This document shows positions 22,346-35,800 of a stretch of DNA of 64,000 nt, piece by piece (within the stretch, counting starts at the first letter, position 1; each line of letters begins with the position of its first letter). A program made the position numbers and the translations under genes. Below the pieces are notes generated by a model. The model saw only the letters and a program-made list of their open reading frames with translations. It did no database searches and had not been told where the DNA came from. The DNA comes from Lineus longissimus (Eukaryota > Nemertea > Pilidiophora > Heteronemertea > Lineidae), in assembly GCF_910592395.1 (NCBI RefSeq), contig NC_088309.1, forward strand, positions 22,136,599 through 22,200,598, written 5' to 3'.

Positions 22346-23847
22346 GCTCTCTTTTTTCTCTCTCATTTTCTTGTAGTTTATTAATTCATGTTCATTTATT
22401 ATTATCATTATTAGTAACAGTAGTAGTAGTGTTAATATAATTTCCATCATCAATTATGGTACTCCTTACGTTATTGATACCCTTGAAATACCAATAAAAA
22501 TACCGGTGAGAAAAGATGGAACAGTTTTAATTGTCAATGAGTGACCCTGTAGGTCAAAGAACCGTTTTGCTGTCAACGAACGATGAGGTGTCGTACGCCC
22601 CAATATAAGGCTTGTTGCTGTGATTAGTATTAAACAGTCACGACAGTATAGATATGAATTAAGGGTATCGTGATGCTGGAACCGTGATCCTGGTATGGCA
22701 TTCAATTCCAGAATAATACATTTGGACTTGTGTGAGCCCCCGAAATATCACTTTCAATATTATAGCGGGGTGATTAGATCATGACCAATTCTTCACCGAT
22801 AGAGGCAATTTTTTACATGTTACTGACTTGGCGTATCATTTTCTTGATGTAATTGCCTTCATTATATACGTCAGTAAATGAATTTCGGAAACAATTTCGG
22901 GTTATCACCTGACTCGATCGTAGATTGGTCATATTGCACCGAGTTACATTGTTTCACACGAACCCACTACCAACGAAATGCATGAACCGTCGTTGCTCAG
23001 TTCCACCAGACGAATCAGGAACGTAAATTCGGCGAGTTGGGTTTGTAAATTCGGTAAATTTACTTTCCACGTGACGATCGATAGCAGTTCCACGTGAAAG
23101 GAAGAAAACGGCTAGGTGTAATTCTGCAGATGATACATTTTCAAATGTGTTCATTGAAACACTTGAATAAATTGTAAAGAGAAGTTCAGGAGAAGGTTTT
23201 AACAACTCCGACTACTTTTGCATAATTTGTCGATGTATCGACGGGACAGCTTTTTATATTTGCACAGATGGCGATAGAGAGAGCTAGGGATGGATTAGTG
23301 GACAGTGTTGCAGTTTATTTTAAACTGCTGTCAATCCTTGGAGTCGTGAGATCTTAACATGTAGCAGCATAGCTATTGGTAACAGTAGAAGTTCATCAAG
23401 TTTCCAATACGAGGCGTTTCTTTCTTTGCAATCATTAAAGAGAAACGTCGAGTTTTCCAAGGCATTCGTGTACGCTACAGTTTTCAGCTTGGATATGAAA
23501 GACATGAACATTTTTTCTATTGACATGTAATGAGGTCAATTTTCAACCGCAATGAGCCATTCATGTTTTAATCGTAGACCTTTAAAGCTGCAGCGGAAAA
23601 TATATGAGCCATTGCATGCAATTTTCTCTTTTTTGATATATTGTCTCTACCTTTCTGGATAAAAAGCAACAACTTTCTCGGAAGCTATTAAAACTCAGAG
23701 TATTGTCCGTGCACTAATTTTTTCTAACCTATGCACTTTTGGGATCGGAAATAGTGCGTTAAAGTGCTGCGGAGGTAGGGGAAATTATCTATCCGGTCCG
23801 GGTTGGCAGAGGTTAAGTACTAGCCGCACTGTTGACTCATCATCATC

Positions 23848-26800
23848 TTGGCCGTCGATAGGTCAAGAATACCACGCTTAAAGGATTCAGAAGATGGATA
23901 TGGACAGATGATACGGCCAGAGGATAAAATCTTGAGAATGGATTTAAGGGTGCTGAAACCGATTCGAAACTTTTTATGGAAGTCATGGATTTGGCGATCC
24001 AGTGTGGTGCTGTTATGTGTTTTGACTCTGTTGGATATGGCGATGGCTGAGGGACAGAAACTGGACGTCCGGTCATCGGGGTAAGTCATCATATTTTGTC
24101 AAAAAGGAGACTGAGAATAGATTAGTTATTGTCTATTGTAGTTTATTCGTGTAAAGCTACATTGCTTTCGTCTGTTCCGCAGGTAATCAGAAATACAAAT
24201 GGTTGTATAGTGGTCCTGTCACGCCATCGGGATAAACATCGACATAGAGTATACATCTAATTTGAAAACACGCTTTCCGAACTGTTTTTCTGTGATACGC
24301 AACTAGACATCTATTTCTGCGGTAATTTGCTGGTTCAAAAGCTCTTTGAATAGCGCTATATCAAGACTACAGGGAAATAGGGAGGTTTCCTTTAGGAAGG
24401 GCCATACAAACGACGAAGAACATGTATACGAAGTATCTATAGGCATCATCGACGACGATTTTTCAAATCTCTGCCATTCTTCTTACAACTAAGTATAAGA
24501 TGGTTTATGAGTGTCGCTAACATGAATCAGCACAGAATGGGCGTGATGATACGATTGACCTTCGAAATTCCTACATCGTCGTTCGTATATATATAGCGGT
24601 TGCGAAACCTCCCTATTGACACCTGGCTAACTGTTCAAGAAGATAATGCCACCAACTATCGGGTGAATGATCTCGTGAACGTGATGAAACAAGCGCATTA
24701 TTATCTTCCCAGGATACCAGACTGACAGTGTGCCTATAGGCATTCCTATATAGGTGCTGAACCATACACCAAAGATAGTTCGGAATTTGAATGACAAGGA
24801 AAATGTCTATGCAGGGGTTGAGTCGGTTCAGAGCAAAATATACGATATGACCACTTTTTAGGCCATCTATCAAAGATTTATTGGGTTTAAAAAATGTCAT
24901 TATTGAGCACTAAAGTTTATTAAGTAGGCATATGATCATTACACACCATCAGATTCAAAATAGGATTTATTATTAGATAAATCATTTACCAAACACCGAA
25001 GGACTTGGCGATTGGAGGCGGCAATAACTACTGTTAATCTTTGTCAAGGGTATCAGTTGATAGGCAAAGATGATCGATCGGCCTATCACCCATCAGTCGA
25101 GGACCCTTGCCCGACTGCTTACCTAGATGGGAATGTTGATGCAACTACCATGTTAAGATATCATTCAGGACACGTTCACACTGAGAATACAAAATATATT
25201 TAGGCTTTTCAAGCTTCGGTGAGAAAGGACTGATGAATTAGTACTATTACACATGCTAGGTCAATCGTCGTGTCAATAGTGTCAAAGTTGGGAATGAGTA
25301 TATGACCTTATTTGAAATAATGACATTTTCTAGATCATGCCTTTCATCATTTTGTTATAGTAAATATGACATGAAGAGTCGCGAGCACAAAGAAGACGGA
25401 GTCTTTTATAGTTTTGATATATAAGCCAAGAGGCCAAGTGTTTAGAAAGTCGGGCAGTTATCCCTTTGGGTCATTCAGAGCATTAGGTAGAATTGATAAA
25501 GACTATTTTTGATGCTTCTTGGTTTAAGGTATTCATCATGCAAAGTATAAGGGCTGTGAGCGCATACCAAGATGATAGGCGAAATGATGGAACGTGCGAT
25601 ATGTGCCTCAACAAATGAAATACATTTTCTTCTGTATAGAATACATTAAAAATTGGATTAATTGAATACTATGTAGCGTGACCAGTCTTTTTAGGCCTAA
25701 ATCCCTTGATAATATCCTAATTTTACTCATATGGGTCAAGTCAGTTCAATCAGACATCAGCACATTTCAAAATGACAGCTATTTTAGAACTTGGATTGAT
25801 TGAACTGGTCAGTTTAAAATTATCCTGGGCCAATGAATTCCCAGGGTCGATATATCAACAGGTTGGGCATTTACATGTAGCATCTAATGTACTTTTTGAA
25901 TTAAATGCATAACCCAATAAGCAGCACAGCCAAGCAAATAAATTTTGAACCCGTCACCCAATGATCATGACCGTGACAGTGACTTCTTCGGCCCGAAACG
26001 TTCTTTCTCTCTCTGTAGCATAAATTTTACCAAGAACCGTTTTTGACTTTAGCCATGGTAGGCATTATATACATTTGACCTTTTGAATGAATGTTATAGG
26101 GACTATACAGTCCAACTAACCTATCAAACAGATTCCGGTATTCGGATGACAAATTGTCGCGCTTTGCCTATATATTTTTATATCTATATTTCTATTTATC
26201 GCCTGTCATTGTCAATGCTAAATAGCCTGTGGTATGCGCTTAGAAAGAATAAATATGAGTTAGTTATTGCCTCGACCAGACTGTATACGGAGAAAGCACC
26301 TTGTTATTCGAGCATGCTATCAAAACTACAAGATGATGAATTTTTGGTTGTATCAACACGTTTAACAGTTACAATTACATGCACGAATAAAAATCGTCTT
26401 CGTAAATCGTACATGTTCGAGTTAACGTCGTCACTCATGATACACGATTTACGAAGACTATTTGTATATATTCGTGCACTATCCGTTAATTCGTAATCGT
26501 AATTCGCCATGTCTAGTTCACATCTTACGGCCCTGGAAGTATATCCTTTTCAAGTAAAGGCTAATTCATCAGACATCAATGAGTAAAAGTATGAGACGCC
26601 TGTTTCGCGCAACTGTAAAAATATTGTTTGTTCGAACAGGTCAGGATATGTATTGAAAGTCTCGCTTTCCACATCTTACTCCCATTCAGGCAAGTCGAAA
26701 ATCCCCAAACAGACTAGGTTGGACTTGAAATGGATCGTCCAAAGGCCGTTGTGATGTCAAGATTGTTTTCAAAGCCGCGGTCAGTTTATACTGTCATCAC

Positions 26801-29800
26801 TGAGAGAATGAAATGTATCATCACCATGAGCTAAAAAAGAACGATAATTTCCAGGCCAAGGTTTTCAAATCATAACAATCATTGACTTGATACTGGCATT
26901 CCTAAGCATGTGGCTTTCATTCTTGCTCCAATTAAAGTTTAATGCATACTTAATGAGCTAATTACCACGCTTATGGATGTTTCTTGGACAGTAGTTTTTA
27001 AAGATCAGGAACAAAGTTGATATAAAAAGTTTGACGAGTATACTCTAGTATATCACCAGTGTCATCAAGCCGCGGACGGAACCTATAGTTTTAGGATAAA
27101 AAATGTGCATTTTGCAACTCACCTAAAGGTGAAAAGAGAGTACATTTTACGGGTATATCTTTCCAGAGTCGTCGAGAGACTGTGATAATATACCTCAAAA
27201 ATGGCTCGTAACTTTTTTATCCTTCTCCTCTTCGAAAACGGGAAACTAACTTTCGTGGCAATATTCAAACAAGCGATATAGGGTCAAATCAGCGTACTTG
27301 GCTTTTCGTGCCTCTGATATGAGCATGGAACAACATGTACAAGAATATGTTGTACACAAAATTCTGAGGATGTTCATAAAATACTGTGCCATATAACTGC
27401 CTTACATACGATAGCCATGGTATGTTAGGTCTACGAAAGTTTGTATAATGGCCTCGCGTCCTCGTGTGCCATTCCTCCATGAGATTTCATGGCTCACTCC
27501 AAGGTTGTTTAGACTCCTGGCTGTGCTATCTGGGATTCTTGTTCGCACCTACTTACTCTTGTTCACATAAATCTATTGTCAGAAGCAACATCATCCTTCC
27601 CTATAGGATAGTCATTTGACGACCGGTATACTTTGGTTTCTCTTACGATAACGATTCCAATAAGTCGTAAAACGATGGTGTGGGCCATCAATGTAGTTCT
27701 CGAAAAGTGTATACGGGAAGGCTCATAAAAACCACGGAATTACTGGGAAGTATACAATAGATGTTAAGTTGATACTGATAATCAGATTAGAATGCATTGA
27801 TCAAAATATCATACCATTTAAAGGGGTACAATGACCGAAATGTGTTGAATTATGTGAGACACCATGGGTGTTACACATCCGTGGAGACACGAACTTTAAA
27901 CATGCATAACGGTAAAATTTTCCTGTTTTAAGTAAGTGGTACAAGTCTTTCTTTTTGTATATCATGTAGATGAGTTCCATGATGATTTTGAAAGGGCTCC
28001 TGGCTCCTAAGTATCGGTTTCACTGACACAAGCTTTGTTTTCTCTCACTCAGTAAGTTAATATCCTGTAACGACGGAGAAATGAGGGAATACCTTGGAAA
28101 ACTCACCAATTACCACATTCTTACCCTATTTATGCCTATTACTGGCATGTCTCCAAAATTCTACCTAATTACGCCAGTTCCATCTTCTCTTGAGCACAAA
28201 CAGCAACATGACATTCATGTACATGTAGGCCTACATAATTACGTCTATAAATTACGTCATGTAGAATAGATGCACAAAGGAATAACGTTGATTAGACTTC
28301 ATTCTCTAAAAATTACTGGGCCCTATAAGCCTCTGTTGTCACTAAGAACAATGTATCCAGAAGTTATCATTAGATTTGACAAATTTTGGAGCCAATTTGG
28401 ATGTCATGGCGCCGTAGGAATGGCCCATATAGTGAATTGAAAGACAACCACTGAAATGGTGATGATGACATATTGGTGCTACTCAATGTAGGACTTAGAG
28501 TTGAGTTGTTATTGTCAGTCATGATGTTATATACATTTAGGAATAGTCGGTGTTGCTCCGGAAAAAAACAACATCACTTGATGCTGTGAATAGGTTGCAG
28601 CTATAATTGCCTTTTTATTGTAAATTGTTAGGTATGATCCCATCCTTCACAATACATACTGTTCTGGAAACCATGTCATATTGCAGCACGCGAATACATA
28701 TCACAAGTAATTAATCAAAAAGACCATTCACGTTTAAAAAGTCCAATCATCATAATGAGACTGACAGCAGCCCAATTTTTGCGTGTGAAGGGGTCATTGG
28801 CAACGAGACCAATTATAGCCTAATTGGAGACATTATGGTACGTTTGATGACCTTCTCATTGTTCCGACTGCCCCTGGTATTAGGTTTCTTATTACCAGCA
28901 GCGCAGGCCGAATCGAACAGAACGTGTTGACGTTTAGCAACAGCCACAACCAAGGTATCCCCTTGTCAGACATGTGTTCTTATTCATTTTTGGTCATAAG
29001 CAGATGCAACACCGACATTATCACGCACCGTTTCGATCGAACGGACAAAGGCCATGTGCGTTATACGCCGCATGAAACGCTTTTGTGGAGATAGGTCTTA
29101 TAATAAGCATTGCACAATTGGTCGACGCGACTTCGTCAACAATATAAGTGGTAGTTAGAAACAGTCCACCTACAGTAGGCGCAACGGCCTGGGAAAATGG
29201 AAAACGGATATGATGACAGTTGAAAAGATAATCAAGGGCGAATAGTTGTTAAGTTCAATTGATAACGGATACATCAGACCTTCGACTTGGCTGTTTTTTC
29301 ACGATAATACAGAAGGAGCTATTTCCTTCCGAAGTATAATATGGAGTGGGGGGCAATTATAAAAATATGAATGTCGGTCAAGATGTTGTGGCCCAGTTCA
29401 CCACCTTCAACATGCTATCATGTGCGTGTTGAAAATACCTTACTGACGGGAGGAGGCTTACCTTCATGTTCATTATACCAGGCTCATGAAAAGTCATACA
29501 TGTATATCATTTTTAATGTGGGAAAATGCTCTTCGCTGAAAAAAGGTTTCATTCATTTTCGTATACATCGTCCTGAGAAGTAGTGTGGTCGTCCAATTTA
29601 ATCATATACATGTACACGTAAAATCATCCCTCATTAACTTGTCGGCGGGCTAACAATGGCCACTTGATGCAATCATTGGTACCCACTGTGCATTTGGATT
29701 CATTTTTTACTTCTCATCAGTTAATTAGTTATACCAGTTAAAAATAATGTCGAACTCTGAGAAAGTGATGACCGTGACCGAGCTACAACTCTTTCTCCTG

Positions 29801-32800
29801 ATGGTCTACTCATACAAAGCGGGTCGTTGGTATGATAACGGTAATTTTCACCGTTTTGATCCGATTGCTATACAGCGTTCAAGGCCGTGACAGAAGGCTC
29901 TTGATGTAGACGATAGCTTTTTCTCTCTGGGGATATCTGAAAGTGTTGGTGTATATTCGAAGGCCCTTTGCAAACGTAGACGAACTGCAACAAACAATCG
30001 AGGATGTGTGCAATGACATTCGAGGTGATCAAGACTTCCTTGACAAGCTATCGTCTGCATCAAGAGCCTTCGGTCACCGCCTTAAACGCTGTATATAGCA
30101 ATCGGAGGACGCCAGGTCGAGAGTGCACGGTTTTAAGAGACAGGTAAACCAAAACTACCCCAAGATGTAATCCCTTATTACTCGGTTGTCATAACTCATT
30201 ACGCATCCAAACCTTTACCAGAAAATTTGATGGATGTCAGTCACATTCTAATAAAAATTTGGTCCCAATTGGAGTAGCAGTTAAGAAGTTACTAGATATC
30301 AAAAGTGACAAATGTTTTTTTTAACACCTAGTATGTTTATGGATTATAAACTCGGAGTGACTACCGACCCACGATGATTGACGCCGCCGACAAATCAAAG
30401 CATTCCTTTTGAGCTAATAACAAAATACGGAAGTTTTATTTACAAAACATACATGTAAAACTGATGATGTTATCTCTGTCCTCCAAAGAAAACCACTTTA
30501 AGACCATTAAACGCCTACTAGGTACCACGGGCGATGCTTACCTGGAGTCGGGAAGTAGGGCCTACTTTGTCACTAATTGTGTTCAAGGTTTACGCATAAG
30601 CTCGGAATCTCGTGCACTCATACGACCAGCAGGCAAAAATATCTGTTTTCAGAAACTGGATACGATTTAGAAATTTCTTCCACAGCATGTACTCTTGCTA
30701 TTTTATAGCAAACATCCCTTAAAACAGCACGATAAGTTAAGTGTAGATATGCAAAGACTGATTTTCAAGGCCTGAATTGTGATGAAACAAAAGAAATTTG
30801 CAGAAGACAATTAGATAAATCTCTCCCATTTGCGGGTACCATGGCGATGTTTCCTGAGGCGAGATACGCGGACGCGCAACGCCGATAGATCGGCTTTGTG
30901 TGAATTACGACTATTACTTTCCTTTTTCATATTTGCCGCAATGATTAGAGGTAGACTTGAAGAAACTATTTAAAAAATATCATTTTAATCGATAGTGCTA
31001 AAAACTAATGAAGACTTGAATGTGCCTGTAGATGCATTATATCCTCTGAACTATTCTGGAAATATTTGATCAGCATTTTTGTTCTATCGACAGCATCTAG
31101 TCCATGGCGTTTGCTAGCATAGCCTAAGCTAATCAAGATTCCACAACCAAGAGGCCTGGCCTGCTGTCAATGTTTGAATAAGTGAGTGAGGTGATAAAAA
31201 ATATGATGATACTGAACATGCCCGTTGACTCAAGGGTGAACGAAGAATAGGAATACTTTCTAAAACAACTTGATCGTGTTCGGGGTGTGGGTGTTCTGGC
31301 AGCGATTTCAGAGGAAATGATACTCTGCTTCTATTCAGAAAAGTCGAGGCTTTGTGTGGGTGTTCGTATACTCTTATTTCGCCAAATTCAAGGATGCCTG
31401 CCTTTTGTCGAGTTTTGACTTGATCTACTGGACCTTTTAAAGTCGTGAAAGCGATCTGTGCGTGGCCGGTGTTCGTAATCTGATATTGCCCAATGGATGT
31501 CTTCCTTTTCACTTGATCTGGAACATAATTTCGGAAGAAATCAAGTTGCCTCTTAATTCGATTCCGACAATAAAAGGATGTGGAATGAACGATGACCGTA
31601 ATGATGTTTACCTTTCGATGATGCGTGCCTCTTGATTTCTTCATGAGTTTATCTTGGCCTCAGAGGGTAGTGAAACGGACCTTCATTCTCTGATTTCCTG
31701 AGAAAGAGAACCTCGTTTTCCCACTCGTTTCAGGAGTTGATCCTGGTCTCCGAGGGTATAAAAGAGAAAGGGGTAGCTTTGCGTGGGTGCTCGTTCTGAG
31801 TGAGAAAATGAACTTGCCCCGTGTTCGACTCCGTCGGGTATTATTACAGTAGAAAATAGAGCGTGCGGGAAAGGATTATTGTCTTTCTTTCCATGTCTAA
31901 TGATAGAACTAATGAGTCAGGTTCATTGATGCGTGGGCACACCATGTCTTTCATTCACTTTCCAACAGTTGCAACTGGGAGTTGCAATAACCAGTGAAAA
32001 TAAACAATACATTCGTGGAAATGGTTCCTGTCGATATTTTGCCAGCACCAACAGTTTATTCGCTATACACAGCTGTCTGCTGAACAGTCTTACCAGCCTC
32101 CCAAACCATGGATTTCTGCCGCCGCCTTATTACTGCTTTGATGATTCTGTGAGTAGCAAAAGTACATCGCGTTCAATTTTTTAATGCAATCAGGAATATT
32201 GTTTACGTGATCAAAAATCATTACTAACATAATACGCTTATTAATCAATTACCTGCTGTGATATTATACAACTTTTTTGTGACTCTATCAGTGATTGCGT
32301 CAATAAGTTATTTGGGTCATTCCTTTTTCGTTTATTTGCAATTTCAGCAACCTGCTGCACTGTGTACATGTACATGCGTGCCGGGCTATATCTCCAAGGA
32401 AAATAGTCCTTTGATCACATTGGTTCTGAGAAACAAGGCACTGCGTTTGAAAAGTTGTTAATTGGCTGTTGTTTAGGTTAATTACTTGTAATTTTTGTAC
32501 CACTCGCCCGGCAAATTAGATTTGTCTCAGCAGTTGCTGCGAAGGTAATCAACTTAGCTTTAGGAACGAGCTGCGCTCACCTGCATTGCCGTTACTTTGT
32601 CTCGTTTGAGGAAGGCTATACCCCTGAATCCCTGGGAAGGAGGGTGTACGGAAAGCGAGCGCTTCCATTATCAGAAGGAAGGTATACGCGCTTTACAGAA
32701 AAGAATTGCGCGCTGATGGTTTTGAGAGAGAGAAAGTACGCTAGAGTAATGGTTTTATTCGAAGATAAAAGGGAATAACGGTGCCAATGTGGTTCCCTTG

Positions 32801-35800
32801 AGAAGTACGAATAACTGTCTGACTGGAACCTGCTTTGGAGTAAACTGTCTAGAAAAACGTAGGAAGAACCAAATGGTAAACTGATTCATGAAGCGCTTGT
32901 TTGTGATGAAACTGTCATGTCACAGTTCAAACATGTGTTGTGGGTAAATAATCGGTATGCACTGATATCAACTAGAGTTTTTTCCAAGTTCTTTCTGCAC
33001 GCCCACACCAAAATAACACAAGCGGGTTATCTCAACTCTGATGATAGGTTGAAATGTATAAACATGACTAACTAATTCTGTAGAAAGAAGAAGTTCATCT
33101 CATGTTTAGGACGATAAAAAATATCTTAACATAAACCAGTGCTGGTTAACTTGCCGAAGTACCATTTTTAGATGACCTTCGTTGCGTTTTTTTCAGTCCC
33201 GTCCTTACCTTTGTGAACACAATATAGGCAAACATTTACCTAAGCAAACGACCATGCTCTTCCTTTTTTGACTTGGCGAATCCAATAAAATGTCTCAACT
33301 GCGAATTTGTTTTTAATTTGTTTAACTTTCCTTTATGAGGTACTTCTTGGCTTCCCTGAGGCAAGTAAAGTTATTCTTTGGTTAGGCCTATACGGTATAA
33401 TGTTTTTGACGGTATACCGGTAACGTTCTTTGGAAATGCGGTAACGTTCTTAGATATTTTTGTTTGGCATTTCCTCATGACCTTCATCTTGGCTCCGAGA
33501 CGAACGGGACAGAATAAAGTTTACAGTATACTAGTAATGTTCATTGATCATACCGGCAATGATAACTAATATATGTTTACGTGCTGATCAGGACTAATTG
33601 ACCCTTGTTTACAACATTTCCCATAGCCAATAAATCAATTAGCCTAAAAAACGCCTGGAATTTCTTTAGTTCATCATCACCTTCACCACCATCTGGAATC
33701 CTTGCACGGTACCTTTACAGTGCACGTATGCGTTGTTCATGGAGACACGATATTAGTCAAGACGCTCTCCCCTTCAAACCATCAAACTGTTGGCGAAAGC
33801 CTAAATTCTCCTCGTTTCTTCCACCGAATTGCCCGATTGGAAGATAGTGATACATGTATCAGAACAAAAACTCAGGACTGTGAGAAGAGCACAAAACATT
33901 CCAGTTGAGACTGAGTTTATTTACCAAACGCCCACACCCGCCACGATGATCTCTACTTTTGTTTCTTCTTGGGAACGTTTCGAGAAGAGAATATAATTTC
34001 TTAATTTAAATATGTATGATTATATTCTCAACATTTTGCTCTACCTCGTGTTGGCGAGAACATAGTGCTATCTGTATCATTCACCTCACGTTTTGACGTT
34101 TACATGATCCTTCACTCGTCTTTCCATACCATTGAGTAGAGAAAACACACATTTATCAGTTATAACCCATGACATTATAGGTGCAAAGGATGAAAAGGAG
34201 AAGCAAAAAATTGAAACAAGGACTTTGCCTTCAGGTACCCGCAATAAACATACATGTAGTTCCGCTTTCGTCAAGATTTATAATCGGTCGGTAGCTTAGC
34301 CAAATTATACATGTTCGCCGGAACTGATTACCAACTTGCGCCGAATGGCTTCTGAACGTCTTCACACCTGTATGCACGTTAGGTACCAGTAGTTCATGAC
34401 AATGTTACTAACTACCGACTTACCGGCGGTGAACATCAGTCCAGAAGTGCAACGCCGGTAGATTGGCATGTTCTTAATTAACTGCACATATTTTACTACT
34501 TTAGTTTCGGGTAAATATTATGTTAATATCTTCGTTGGGAAATAACTCAGGTTATACCGGAGGAAGAAACTCAGTTCACTCAGATGAGGCCGAAGTATCG
34601 TGTTAATATAGGCTTCGTAAAGTGAACTTTCGCAACAGTCCGTTTAGGCAAGGTTTAGACAAAGTTGAAACGAATTGTTTTAGACGCCGTTAAGCACAGA
34701 CTGGGGCAATACGTATAAACGTTTTAAATGTTTCAATCTCTTTCTCGTTTCAGTAAATGGTGCTCCCATCAGACGACGCGACTAGTTTCGTGTCTCGAGA
34801 GAAATGGCACACAACCCTATATAAAGAGAGTAGTCTCTAGGTGTAACTACTGGCCTTATAGATACAACTGCGGCCGTTTACAGTAAGTCATCTGTCTCGT
34901 GTCTCGAGAGAAATGGCAGACAACCTTGTATAAAGAGAGTATAGTCTCCAGGTGTAACTACTGGCCTTATAGATACAACTGCGGCCGTTTACAGTAAGTC
35001 ATCTGTCTCGTGTCTCGAGAGAAATGGCATACAACCTTATATAAAGAGAGTAGTGTCTAGGTGTAACTACTGGCCTTATAGATACAACTGTGGCCGTTTA
35101 CAGTAAGTCATCTGTCTCGTGTCTCGAGAGAAATGGCACACAACCTTGTATAAAGAGAGTAGTGTCTAGGTGTCACTACTGGCCTTATAGATACAACTGT
35201 GGCCGTCAGTAAGAAATCTGTCTCGTGTCTCGAGACACAACCTAAAGACAGAAGTCTCCAGGTGCTATTATCTCGCATATCTCCAGAGAAATGGTACACA
35301 ATCTTAACAACGGAGTATTTTAATACCGGCGGAAATTTTGCTATCCATGATAACAAGAAATTCCACGGGCTATATTTATTCTTGATGATGAGAATAAATA
35401 AGGACTATTTATTCTAGATGATAGTTTATTGTGGATCTTCTTATTCCCAGGGTATTTCATCGACCAACATACCGAACAGTATTCAAAGTAGCCACAAATA
35501 CAAAATGGAAGTGCTGTCCAGGATACACTGGTGTTAACTGTGATATAGGTAAGTGCAGCAGTATATAAGGGGCTGTATTCATCGGTCTATACCTGCCCGC
35601 CGACATGCTTTGAGCAGCAATGTCAACCTGATCAAGCTATCAACCAAAGGTAGGGCCATCTATACCTGGTCATACTCAGATTCATTCAATATCTGGCAAC
35701 TTTGGAGCATTTACAACCAGCTTGCATCAGATGTGCCGACGAAAACGTATACACGATGGCAACGACGATATCAACATCATCTCTCTGCCAATGATGTAAC

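Larger units (their letters stand above)
20743..23847. other. Intergenic DNA between GPCR and EMI-collagen gene
   Basis: It contains the tRNA-like unit at 22270-22345 and a short stretch (about 21070-21113) resembling one end of the MITE-like element at 24376. No coding exon was recognised. The promoter of the collagen gene should lie at the right end. Confidence 0.4.
24081..34753. other. Intron 1 of the EMI-collagen gene (10.7 kb)
   Basis: Donor GTAAGT at 24081, acceptor TTTCTCGTTTCAG ending at 34753. It contains the MITE-like element, a stem-loop, a mariner remnant and a small imperfect palindrome near 34310-34432 (ATGTTCGCCGG versus CCGGCGGTGAACAT). Several short open frames inside (for example on the minus strand at 31129-31644, 171 aa) show no family features and are not annotated as genes. 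Confidence 0.6.

Noticed and set aside
26083-26496. 137-aa plus-strand ORF
   Set aside because: It runs through the palindrome at 26.4 kb and shows no recognisable motif.
31129-31644. 171-aa minus-strand ORF in the collagen intron
   Set aside because: No domain, no splice or promoter context; length is within chance for 10 kb of intron.
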